This document shows, piece by piece, positions 41,762-51,965 of a stretch of DNA of 64,000 bases. The stretch covers positions 17,383,792 through 17,447,791 of the forward strand of contig NC_079511.1 of the NCBI RefSeq assembly GCF_000801105.2. The letters run 5' to 3'. This DNA is from Raphanus sativus (taxonomy: Eukaryota; Streptophyta; Magnoliopsida; Brassicales; Brassicaceae). The notes beneath the pieces are model-generated. The model was not told the origin of the DNA. It did no database searches and saw nothing but the letters and a program-made list of their open reading frames with translations. A program made the position numbers and the translations under genes. Numbering within the stretch: the stretch's first letter is position 1; every line of letters starts with the position of its first letter.

Positions 41762-43127
41762 TGTTGGGGTCAAAAATGGTTATCTCGAAATCAACGGCTA
41801 AGTCTATTTGTCATACGAAAAACCCTCTGAAAAACGAACACGAACACCCGTAAACCGAAGGAACCGAGCAGCCGACCCGGCCTTGGCCGTAGCCGCCGGG
41901 CGGCTAGCCCCCGTGCTGGCCGTGGCCGGCGGCGGCAAGCCCCCGTGCTGGCCGTGGCCGCCGGGCGGCTAGCCCCGTGCTGGCCGTGGCCGCCGGGCGG
42001 CTAGCCCCCGTGCTGGCCGTAGCCGCCGGCGGCTAGCTGGCCGTGGCCGCCGGGCGGCTAGCCCGTGCTGGCCGTAGCCGCCGGCGGCTAGCGCCCGTGC
42101 TGGCAGTGGCGCCGGGCGGCTAGCCCCGTGCTGGCCGTAGCCGCCGGCGGCTAGCGCCCGTGCTGGCCGTGGCCGCCGGGCCGCTAGCCCCGTGCTGGCT
42201 CGGATCTTAGGACAACAATCCCCGGTACACAAGTCCCAGGCTCCGGCCGTCAGAATTCTGTACTCGAGTCTTTCCCAAGTCCTCGCAGGACAAATCATTG
42301 AGTTTCCGCGTACGAAACTCCGGTTCTTACTCCAAACTAAGATCGTCGGAAACACTTCGGAAACTCGTAAGATATAACCGGGAAGGAAGATCTTAAATTC
42401 TTCGTACGAAACAGCGATGGTTATCTTAAGACACACTCATCTCAACTCTATGAACGAATGAAGAACTTCCGAAGAAATCGTAGAAAACAACAGAAGTCTT
42501 AGAGACGGCCCGAAAGGGACCAAACGCGATCGGACAGTCCGTTTACCATTATCTGAGATAGATACGACGATTTACGTTTATCTTTACGTAACAAGATAAA
42601 TGCTAAATTTCCGGAAGGATAAATGTCAAGTTTCCCGAAGATAAATGTCAAGTTTCCCGATAAACATGGAGGCCGACGAAAATGGAAAAAAAGCCCGTCT
42701 TGCGGCCCAGAAGGAGAATAGACCTTCATAAGAAGGAGTATATAAAGGAGCTTTGGGAGAGGAAGAAGGGCAGAGCAAAAAATCCTAGAGAGAGAGCAAA
42801 TCCGAAACCTAGGGACTTAGAGAATTCCTGCTAGCTTAGGACTTAGGAGTTTAGACTAGCGGAGCAAGACTTAGAACGTTTTGTCTCCTGTATTTCCGTC
42901 GTTTTTTGCTTCAGCGTTTCTCTACTTCCCTTTTCGGAAGAATATTGTATTCAATTTATCATCTATTCAATAAAACGCCTTAGTGCAATTTTTCCGCTAC
43001 GTTGCTTCATTCTATCAATTTTGTTTGGTTATCGCAGAGAATCCGAGCCTTCAGGGAAAACTAGGTTTACTTGGTTTACCTTCGATTTATTTAACTAAAA
43101 TCGACAGTGCGAATTTCGGTTCCCACA
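41762..43127 (+). mobile_element. C: solo LTR of the T2 family (1366 bp) inside N1
   Basis: Same termini as T2 (TGTTGGGGTC...GGTTCCCACA) but on the plus strand, exact target duplication GTCAG (41757-41761, 43128-43132). TATA box GTATATAAAGG at 42738-42748 and AATAAAA near 42968. A GC-rich array at 41876-42203 has fewer units than in T2, which accounts for most of the length difference. Confidence 0.95.
41876..42203. repeat. GC-rich tandem array in solo LTR C
   Basis: Reverse complement of the T2 LTR array, with irregular units (some lacking GCGCC), including GCCGCCGGCGG motifs. Partial deletions between repeats are visible. Confidence 0.9.
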
Positions 43128-43132
43128 GTCAG

Positions 43133-43849
43133 GTTAAAATCGCAAACAGGCAAAACGAAAGCCGATTTGTCATCGCAAAGCCTCAGCCCGAAAGTAAACC
43201 TATGTCTTGTCCTAAACCCAGCCTTGTTGGTACTTAACATCTCACAGACATAGTATCAACACCCGATACGAGATCCCAAACTTGTCTCTTCACTTAAGTC
43301 TATCCGTTTCATGAACCTTCGCGTAAATCAGTAAACCGTGAAAAATCTCGCTTTGTACAATTGATGGATATGGTGATCATCGGAGAGGCAGAAATGAGAC
43401 GACAACTCACACCCTATCCCTCTAACTTCGATAAACGGAATTTCTCTCGATTTATAAAAACTGCGATTTTATAGATTTGAGCAAAAATTTTTTTTTTACA
43501 GGCCAAACTTGGCCAAAATAAACAGCCTCCATGGCTACTCTTGCGGCCGACAAAGATCCAATACGAAATACCATCGACAGCAACATGCTCGAAATTCACT
43601 ACACATAACTAGACAATAAAGTCTCACTGGAAAACAGGTCATAAGAATCTTAACTCCAAGACGAACTACGAATGGCTTGATCCCTTTTGACAAAGGGTAC
43701 GTAGGCAGATTTCATCAAGCGCAGCCCCAACCTTATAAAGATTCCACTCTTCTTAGAATGAACGTACAACTTTCAACGGACATTTTCAACCGTTAATTCC
43801 GCTTAACTTGACTAACTTGTCTTATCACCCGCTAGAACATCACATCTAC
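43133..43849 (+). other. N1 3' non-coding region
   Basis: No gene. To about 43480 it matches T2 20240-19980 in reverse, continuing the block cut by solo LTR C. A T-run near 43488-43497 precedes the conserved GGCTTGATCCC...GGGTACGTAGGCAG motif (43674-43707). The bases before the LTR (CATCACATCTAC) are not a clear polypurine tract. Confidence 0.7.
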
Positions 43850-45784
43850 TGTTGGGGTCAAAAACGGTCACAACGAAATTAACTTTCGAAAATATTTCTC
43901 GAAAAAGATAATTCTCGTAAAAATTGCTTAAACTAATTTTTACGATAAAATTCTTGAATAGATTTGTCCGCAGCGTCGAAACAAGCTCCAATGGTTCGTG
44001 TTGACGACGAAGTTAGTATCAAAACATTCGATAAAAATATACGTCTTAAGAATTTCTACGTTTTCAAGGAAAACTTATACGAAAAACTTATACGAAAAAC
44101 TTGCGGGAAAATCTTGTTTTAAAAACAACGATTTCTTAAAATATACGATTTCTTAAATCTACGATTTTTTAAATCTACGATTTAAGAAATGTACGATTTC
44201 TTAAAAATCGTCTCCTTGCAAAAGGTTCTGCGCCTAAACAAAGTTCTCGTTAAAACACGATCATCGGAGATAACAAAAGATCGTTAAACCACGAGGATGC
44301 GGCTTGGCAATCGCGGAACAACAAGGGTGTCATACGAAGCTCGGTCGCTATAGCGTCCGAGCTTGGAAACAAGCTCGGTCGCTATAGCGATCGAGCTCCA
44401 TACGAAGCTCGGTCGCTTAGCGACTGAGCTAGAGAGCAAACGGCCTCTTACCAGAACCGTCTCGGTGAGGGCTTCGATTTGATATCTTGATCGTTTTCTA
44501 GGTCCTCACGTTTTGAGAAAGCGGCCTCTTTGAAGTTCCAAGGCAGGTTTCTTAAAATCTTGTTTTAAGACAACGATTCTTTAAAACGACGATTTCCTAA
44601 TCAACGATTTAAAAAATCAACAATTTCTTAAATAACGACGATTTCTTAATCAACGACTAAAGAAATCAACGATTTCTTAATCAACGATTTAAGAAAGTAA
44701 CGATTTCTTAAGGTCAAACGGAACTTTGTTATCAAAGGACCAAACCTCCGCAAACAAGCATCCTAAGAGAACCGTAGCTTTGCGATAGGTTCAAACACTT
44801 GGATAACGTACCTCAGACCACGACATACACCCAATCGCGATGGCAATCGGGTCACGAATGAGAGCTCGGTTGCTATAGCGAACGGATCACGAAACCACGC
44901 TCGGTCGCTATAGCGACCGAGCTGCGGACAAAGTTTGGTCGCTATAGCGATCGAGCGTTCGTACATCGATCATTCACTGAAACGTCTGAAGTCTTCCGAA
45001 ACGACGATACGACGTAAAGTTATGCATTCTCGACTATCCGTATAGCCGTTCTCCGCAAATCACGACTATCCGTTTCTTGATCTCTCGATCAAATGGAATC
45101 TTCCGTTTGGTTTACGATAAAACAGCGGAAACTTAACCTTATCGGAGAAATCGTAAAAACGTCTCAAATCAAAATACGGCCCAAAGGGGTCCTAAACTTG
45201 ATTCGAGGCCCACTTACGATTTCTTAAAAACCCATAAACCTTATGACGGTTTATGCTTGGAGGATAAGCATCAGTTTCCGCGGAAAAATGGAAACTTTCC
45301 GCAGATAATCATGAAGATCGGAAAAATGGAATATTCCCATTTTTCGACTATGACGGCTTAAGGGAAAAAGGGGGAACCGTAAACCGACCTTGGAGGGAGT
45401 ATATATGGAGTTCAAGGTGAAAGGCATAGAGGCATCACTTTTCCAGAGCAACTTAGCACCTAGAGCAATTTAGGCAACTTTCCATTTTTGTTTTTGAGCT
45501 GCGACTCAATTAGGTTTAGCCACCTTCGGGTATTAGAACTAGGGATCTCGCCGACAGCTCTCGTAGCCGAAGCACGTTACCTTGCTGTTGTAACGCTCAT
45601 ACGCAGATTCGGAATAAAATCCTTCTTGCTCTCTTTTATGATTTTTATTTTTATTTTCCGTTATCGTCGTGTTCTGATTGCTTGACGTGTGGTTTCCCAG
45701 AAATCCGGGACCTCTGGGAAATTAAGGTTTTCCTGCTTTCCTAAAATATACAAAATATTGACGGTGCGAATTTCGGTTCCCACA
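43850..45784 (+). repeat. N1 3' LTR (1935 bp)
   Basis: As the 5' LTR, with two extra palindrome-bearing stretches (44300-44450 and 44910-44960). TATA-like TATATATGG at 45400. Confidence 0.95.
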
Positions 45785-46890
45785 CCATCCTTGCCCATTC
45801 ACATAGCTCACTTCATGCTGATCCTCAGCCGACTGATCTGCCTCTAATGTGCCTTCCGCGGTTGCTTTATTCTGAGAGGATTCTTCCATGATGAAGACCT
45901 GGTTCTGGTTGCTCTTTATCAGCTGATCGACCTTGGCAGAGAGATCATCAATCTTGCTGTTCTCAACGCTGTTCACCTTTTTAGTGCGGTCAGTCTCGCG
46001 GTTGTTATCAGCTGAGCTTGAAGCCATGTTCTCAATCAATGCGAAGGCACCTTGAGTGGACTGGGTCATGAAATCTCCATTACTGGCCGAGTTCAAAGCG
46101 TTCCTGTACTCCCAGCCTACTCCATCATAGAACACTCCCAGCAGATAGTCTTCCTCAAAACCGTGATGTGGGCACTCTCTGCGGTAGACATTGAATCGCT
46201 CCCATGCATCGCAGAAAGGCTCGTCTACTAGCTGTTTGAAGGTCGCGATCTTCTGTCTCAGAGCTGCAGTCTTCGATTTCGTGTCGAAGTGGCTCAAGAA
46301 AGCAGATCAGACTTGTTCCCAAGTGTGAGTGATCCAGTAGGTAGGGAATCTAGCCAGCGAGAAGCTTTCCCATCAAGAGAGAAAGGGAACAGAGTACACT
46401 TGATGTCGGGTGGTACTCCATTCGCTTTAGTGAAACCACATATCTTCTCAAAGTTCTCAATGTGGTCCATCGGTATCTCGGCAGGAAGTCCATTGAAGAT
46501 CTACCTTTGCACCAGACTTATCAAGGCTGGCTTGATCTCAAAGTCTTGCCTGGTGCACGGTGGAGGGCTGATGGCAGATCGCGTAGCAGGCAGATTACGC
46601 AGATTTCTCTGGCCGATCGGAACAACCTCCTCCGGTTGGTTCTGCTGATTCGCAGCATTCAGAGCAGCTTGCTAGGTAGCAGCTTGCTGCGCTTGGATCG
46701 TTTGCTGCATCTGCTGCATCTGCTGTTGCATGAGTGAAAACGCAGCAGTGAGATCATCCTGGTGATCACCCATGTTGGTGTTCGTAGATCTCGGCTGTTG
46801 ACGGTTTTGTCGTTCCAATCTCGCTAGTTCTTCGTTGGTAAGCTGATGCAATGGTCCTTGTGCGTTGCTCCGAGTATGTCTACTGGTCAT
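45785..46890 (-). pseudogene. A1 gag N-terminal and central part
   Basis: Starts at 46890 (MTSRHTRSNAQGPLHQLTNEELARLERQNR), followed by a Gln-rich helix (LMQQQMQQMQQTIQAQQ). A stop and shift near 46672 separate it from the capsid-like part, of which FKQLVDEPFCDAWERFNVYRR and CPHHGFEEDYLLGVFYDGV are typical of plant gag. It ends at the N1 target copy after NGQGW and resumes at 34349. Gag would form the virus-like particle. Confidence 0.85.
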
Positions 46891-47009
46891 GCACCTGGAT
46901 CATCAGCTGAAACAAAGAAATAAACACGAGTCAGATATCTTAGACTAGATATGAAACCGAAAATTAGAGGTAAAAAAAAATCTTGACCCGTCGCAACGGC
47001 GCCAAAACT
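46891..47009 (-). other. A1 leader and primer binding site
   Basis: Minus strand TGGCGCCGTTGCGACGGG at 46987-47004, five bases after the 5' LTR end. It agrees with the 3' end of plant tRNA-Asp except for a few bases. The rest is short leader sequence. Confidence 0.85.
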
Positions 47010-48159
47010 TGATACACTAAAAATGAATCCTTGCTATTGCCAAGTTAACAGTTGCAATTGTAGTACTTGAGACTCAAATCCAGAGGACCAGTCTACACTC
47101 TAGTTCTATGAGTTCTGAAATCAAGCTAAGAAGAAGATAATAAATTGGTTTAAAAAGTGATGATAGTTAACAAGCAAATAAGCACGAGATTGGTTCAATT
47201 AAACAAGAGCTAGCCTAGGGTATTTCATTGGGTGTTGAATTGGAGCCAAACAATTATTCAAGCGCGATGAAGTCCTTTCTAGAACTCGGATCACTCAGCT
47301 GGAACACTCCACTGTCGTGGCAGTGATCGCTTTGCAAATCGATCTCACCACCTAACTGTCGTTGGGATGAGGATCGATTGCAAGCTTTAGAGAACAGGTC
47401 CGATCAGTTCACTTACCACCCTAATATCTACTTTCGCTGATTAGGGATACTAAGCTCATTCAATACATATCAAGTTATCTCCTAAGCGGTTAACTAGGCG
47501 ATGAACTAGTGATCTAACATTAAGTGATCAGATTAATGAAAGCGGTAAGAACAGTATGGATGAAGAACAGTTATGGATCGCTTATCTATGTTTAGCTCAT
47601 GTCTCAACACCCTAAAACCCTAGGTGAGCAAGGCTACTACTCGATCATGATGCAGATAATCAAAGACATAAATCCTGAATAAAATTGCATAAGAACATAG
47701 TATGAAACAAAGGGTTCAGATGATCTTCTCTATGAGAGGATGGATTCTTCTCCCTTACAAGTTGCAGATCACAATATCACAGTGTTCTCTTGTAAAACTA
47801 GTGTAAGAAAATAATAAAAATGATAGATAGCGTTTTATATGGAGGCGCCAATCAGAAGAAAAGAGATTAGGGTAACAGGGCTTTAATTCCCGAAATAGGA
47901 GTTTCCATATTCGTTGGGAACAATCTCCGGATCACTCCGTCTGCTTGTTCCGCTTAAGAGAGAACAGTCTCGGGACTGCTCTACTTGAGTGTTCTCCGCA
48001 GGATTACTCCAAAAGGACATCTTTTCATCATGCACCTTCTCTTCTCTCTTCTACTAACTCCAGACCTGTAAAAGGTCAAAAAGGACTAGACTGACACGAA
48101 TTAGTGACTTAAAACAAATGAAAACATATATACAATGATGTGAAAAACACCATATATCA
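47010..48159 (-). repeat. A1 5' LTR (1150 bp)
   Basis: Partner of 15622-16772, with about 20 differences by eye. TATA box at 47831-47842 on the minus strand. Followed by the target copy TCCGA (48160-48164). Confidence 0.95.
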
Positions 48160-48164
48160 TCCGA

Positions 48165-50019
48165 CCAAACAACAAGCAAGTATTCAACCTCCCGACTATG
48201 TTGAGTTGGGAGACTCAAAGCATTCTCTTCTTTTCCAAAACCACCTTTCTAGCTTCTCCCTTATGAACTCAAGCATGAACTCACTCGGAAATCATCTAGC
48301 TCACTTCAGTGCGGAGTTAATAGATTCAGCGATGTTGCTCATTTTTATGTTGTACTTGTCTCCCTGACAGTAAACCCTTGACCATATGCTGACGTCTGCA
48401 TTCACCAAATACGTTGCAAGGTCCGAGTTTGCACTATGTATCTCAGCCATGTACCGATCAAAATCTGAAACCGTATGAGTATAAGCTGCACCTTTCACCA
48501 AGTACAGAGATGTTTCCCTTTATACTTTTTGACAATGTTATCTTGAAGGTGATAATAACATATTCCTCAGGTTGTCCAAGGAAACACCTTATCACACGCA
48601 CTTTTAATGGCCGTGTGTCGGAAACTATCACCCTCTTCCTCATCAGATACACAACTAGTCAATTTTTTGAAAAACCATTCCCAAGAAGGTTCATCTTCAG
48701 CATCTACGATCCCAAAACCAACGGAAATATCTGAAAATTCTCATCTTATGCAGCTGCGACTAACATAACACCTCCATACTTCCCACTTAGGTGAGTCCCA
48801 TCTACCACAATGACCCTACTCTGATACGTAAAACCTTTGATAGAAGCTCCAAAATAGAGAAATAGATACATAAATCTATTCTGAGAATCAAGTTCTATAG
48901 CTGTGATAGAATCGGGATTTGTTAAGGAGATTTTCTCGAGATATGATGGCAGTCGCGAATACCCATCTTCTGCTGATCTTTTCACCAATGTTTGTGCATA
49001 TAACAGTGCTCTTTATGAAGTGGTGTAACCATGTTCTTCATTGCATCAGTGATATGCTGCGGAGTCAACCCATCAATGATTCCAACACGATCATTGAAAA
49101 GCCTACCAACATACTTCGGAGTACAGTGTTTCCGCTTAGCGATTCGGTCTCCCACTAAGAATGTATGAGTTTCCACATACTGTATTACCCAAAACATGTT
49201 TGTCCCATGTTTCACATTCGCTCTGATATTCCATCCACAACCACTAACACGACATGTTGCCACAAGGAAAATTCTCGTTGACTTGTATAATTGAAAGAGA
49301 ACCCACGCCTCACTGCTGTCAACCGTAGCTCTGAAACCAGTGCATCTTTGCTAACAAAACTTTGGTTGACATATAGCTTGTTACCATTCGATCTTCCTCC
49401 TTAAATAGCATATGTCTCTTTGAAATCTTCAAAACACATATCATCATCTTCTTCCACATCCTCATCTTTAACCTTTCCATAAACATTGTAATCCTCACCA
49501 TCCTAGACTGCTTCAGCAACACCATCCTAGACTGCTTCAGCAACATCATAGATATCAGCATCCTCCTCTCCATCATCCTCCTCCCCATCATCCTCCTCCC
49601 CATCATGATTTTCATCTTCAACCAAATCATCATCTTCAAAACATTCATCAGCTTCATAATCTTCTTTCCTTTCCTCTGAAACCGTTCTCATCTTGCTACG
49701 GCTTGATACACAAAGTCGTACCCCATGCATTTTGGTTATCTCGAGCAAGTTTCAAACTTGGCTATCACTTGTAACATGAATAGGAGGGGTGTCTCGAGCC
49801 ATCTGTTGCATCATTGCTTCTGGTAGTGAGTAGGTTATCTCCACAGACTCTGTGCTCATATCCATGTTATAATCTTCTTGAGCCATTGCAACAAGTTCAG
49901 CATGTGTCGAACCTTCACTCAAAAACACATTCTTGCTCCTTTGGAATTATCAACCACAAAATCCCAACAGCCATCTTTCAAAAACCATTCTCCATACACT
50001 GCACGTAACTGATGCATCA
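48165..50019 (-). pseudogene. M1 MULE transposase, N-terminal and catalytic parts
   Basis: From the likely Met at 50019 (MMHQLRAVYGEWFLKDGCWDF), a degraded stretch leads to an acidic region with GEEDDGEEDDGEED repeats (near 49560-49640). Then CRVSGCGWNIRANVKHGTNMFWVI is the MuDR-type zinc-binding domain (49250 and below), and VIVVDGTHLSGKYGG (about 48790) the first catalytic Asp block of the MULE domain. NIAESINSALK near 48310 and FPSEFMLEFIREKLERWFW precede the SWIM finger. The frame is broken several times. It continues at 15621 beyond A1. Confidence 0.82.
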
Positions 50020-51000
50020 TCTGCAAAAATTCAAAATAAAACACATTAGTAAACATAAAGAAAATAAAAGTTTACTAAACATTGATGCAGACGACATACC
50101 AGTAAGTCGTCTGGAAGAATTAGGGGACTTACCAGTAAGTCGTCCAAACATGTCATTTTTGCAACTGACTTTTAAATGGGACGACTTACTTGTAAGTCGT
50201 CCAGCTTTGTTTGTTAAAAAAATAAAAAATCTAGACGACTAACCATTAAGTCGGCTAGGATAAACGGGTTAGTTTTGCATTTGACCGAATTGTGTCAGAT
50301 ATTTGACTTTTTCCTCGTCTTTGGGAAAAAAAAACTCAATATTTTATGAAAGCAAAACGACTTCCTTGTAAGTCGTCTCAGGTTAGTTTCCAAATTCAAA
50401 CAAAATCGGTCTAACTGAATCGTAAGTCTAACTGAACGACTTCCATGTAAGTCTTCTGGGAAAAGTTAAATATTTAAGTTTTATTTTCCAATTGCAAAAT
50501 TAACCTGAGACGACTTACTTATATGTCGTATGCCTTTAATAGAATATTTAAATTACCTTAAGCTAGTTTGATCAGAAGACCTACCCGTATGTCTTCTACA
50601 GCCAGACGACTTAAGGGTAAGTCTTTTACACTAACGGATCTGGAAAATATTTCAATTTCATACCTTAAACTAATGAGATGACTTCTTTAGCACAACTAGA
50701 TCTTCTCCAACCACCCAATACCTTAAACGAAAGTAACCCACCAAGAATAGTATGTTTGAATGACTCTATTAACCATAAAAAGTTTTGAATCAAAAGCTTG
50801 AGTTTTTTGGATGAATATGGAGACAAAAAGAAAGAGATGTTGTTTTTAGTTCATAACAATTGAGAAAGAGAGTGTGTGAATCGATTTTAGTTGCATTAAT
50901 AGCTTCAAATTGGATGTTCATGGTGCTTGAGGTATTGATGGAGATTGAGAGAGTAAAAAGGTTATTTTTGAAAAAAAAGAAAAACAAAAATTTAATGGCA
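50020..51000. repeat. M1 upstream region with AAGTCGTC palindromes
   Basis: At 50179-50202 an 11-bp inverted repeat (GGACGACTTAC / GTAAGTCGTCC, two-base spacer) is perfect; at least eight related copies lie between 50085 and 50640. No gene is supported. 50650-51000 holds nothing recognisable. Confidence 0.7.
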
Positions 51001-51838
51001 GTTTCGTAAGTAATGTGAACATGTAGGGTGAATAGGACAAAAGAAAAAAAAAGCAGGTTAGTTTTGAATCAAATTTGCAAAAAGCCCTTAAAACAAACTG
51101 TTTTCATTCGTTTGTAAACTAAGAATTTTCTTTCGTCATGTGCAAAAATAAAACCATTAAAATAATATTTTATATTGTAAAAGGAAATTTTAGTTTCCAT
51201 TGAGAAATTATTAATTTCTATTTTAAATTTATTGGGTGTGAAAAAATAAAACCATAAATGTGTGTTTTGTAGTTTTATTTTTTTTTTTTTTTGGTTGAAC
51301 AAGTTCGATTTGATTTAAATGTCAGTAGAGTTAAGATCACATTTATATAAATAAATTTTAATATACATTATATTTAAAGAAAAAAAATATATATATTTCT
51401 TCATGTTTACCACCATGTTTGGCGAATTTCCATGTTTACCACTTTTTAGTACCATTATTCATGTTTACCACCATGAAAGAGATATTGTCAATAATACATT
51501 CTTCGTTAAGTGGCAAAAAACTCTTATACTCTTGTTGTGTATATATATATATAATAAATAGATAAAAGAATAAAAAAAATTATTTTTTATGTTTTCGAAT
51601 TATACTTTTCAAATTCAAAATTTTATATTATATTCTTTAAAAAATATTTCGAATTTTTTTTTTCAAAATTTCTTTGTGAAAATCAAAATTTAGTTTTGAA
51701 ACTTTTTTAAAAAATTTTCTTTAAGTATTTATTTATATATTTATTAGAATCCTACATTTCACATTCCAAAAACACTACCTCACTCCTCAACTCTAAAACC
51801 CCGTGTTCGGAAACGCGAGCGCCTAGCCATCTAGGCGG
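51001..51838. other. AT-rich non-coding DNA
   Basis: No gene. Short repeats of CATGTTTACCACC at about 51400-51480, a TA run at 51540-51555, long A and T runs. A short GC-rich inverted repeat, CGCCTAGCCATCTAGGCG, lies at 51820-51837. Confidence 0.6.
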
Positions 51839-51839
51839 T

Positions 51840-51865
51840 GGGGGGGGGGGGGGGGGGGGGGGGGG
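51840..51865. repeat. Homopolymer of 26 G
   Basis: A G-run directly after GGCGGT. Such a run is rare in plant DNA; it may be real, but an assembly or consensus artefact is equally possible. Confidence 0.6.
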
Positions 51866-51965
51866 AAGGCAACCGAGGCAATTTTACTATAATCTTGAGA
51901 AAAAGTCGGAAGCCAATTAGTCGGCCCAGTAAACCGTTAGTGATGTGTCTAAAATCGAGCATTGA

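Larger units (their letters stand above)
34355..45784 (+). mobile_element. N1: non-autonomous Tat-like element with palindromes and satellite-like array
   Basis: LTRs at 34355-36131 (1777 bp) and 43850-45784 (1935 bp), exact target duplication CCATC (34350-34354, 45785-45789). Termini (TGTTGGGGTC...GGTTCCCACA) and primer binding site equal those of T2. The interior has only a short gag-like start, then a palindrome array, a 179-bp array and non-coding sequence; no protease, RT or integrase is detectable. Without the two solo LTRs it is about 9.1 kb. It must have relied on proteins supplied by another element. Confidence 0.93.
15622..48159 (-). mobile_element. A1: Athila-lineage LTR retrotransposon carrying T2 and N1
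   Basis: LTRs at 15622-16772 and 47010-48159 (about 1150 bp each, about 98% alike by eye) and an exact 5-bp target duplication TCCGA (15617-15621, 48160-48164). On the minus strand: LTR, primer binding site, gag, protease, RT-RNase H-integrase, hairpin, Athila ORF-1, 3' region, polypurine tract, LTR. Without T2 and N1 and their duplications it is about 11.8 kb, a normal Athila length. N1 interrupts gag and T2 the 3' non-coding region. Pol has frameshifts and integrase deletions, while ORF-1 is open. Confidence 0.95.
48160..51000. mobile_element. MULE M1, right part
   Basis: Transposase N-terminal and catalytic parts (minus strand) plus upstream non-coding sequence rich in GACGACTTAC...GTAAGTCGTC palindromes. 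The right border is uncertain: no terminal inverted repeat was recognised; the palindrome-rich stretch ends near 50640. Confidence 0.65.
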
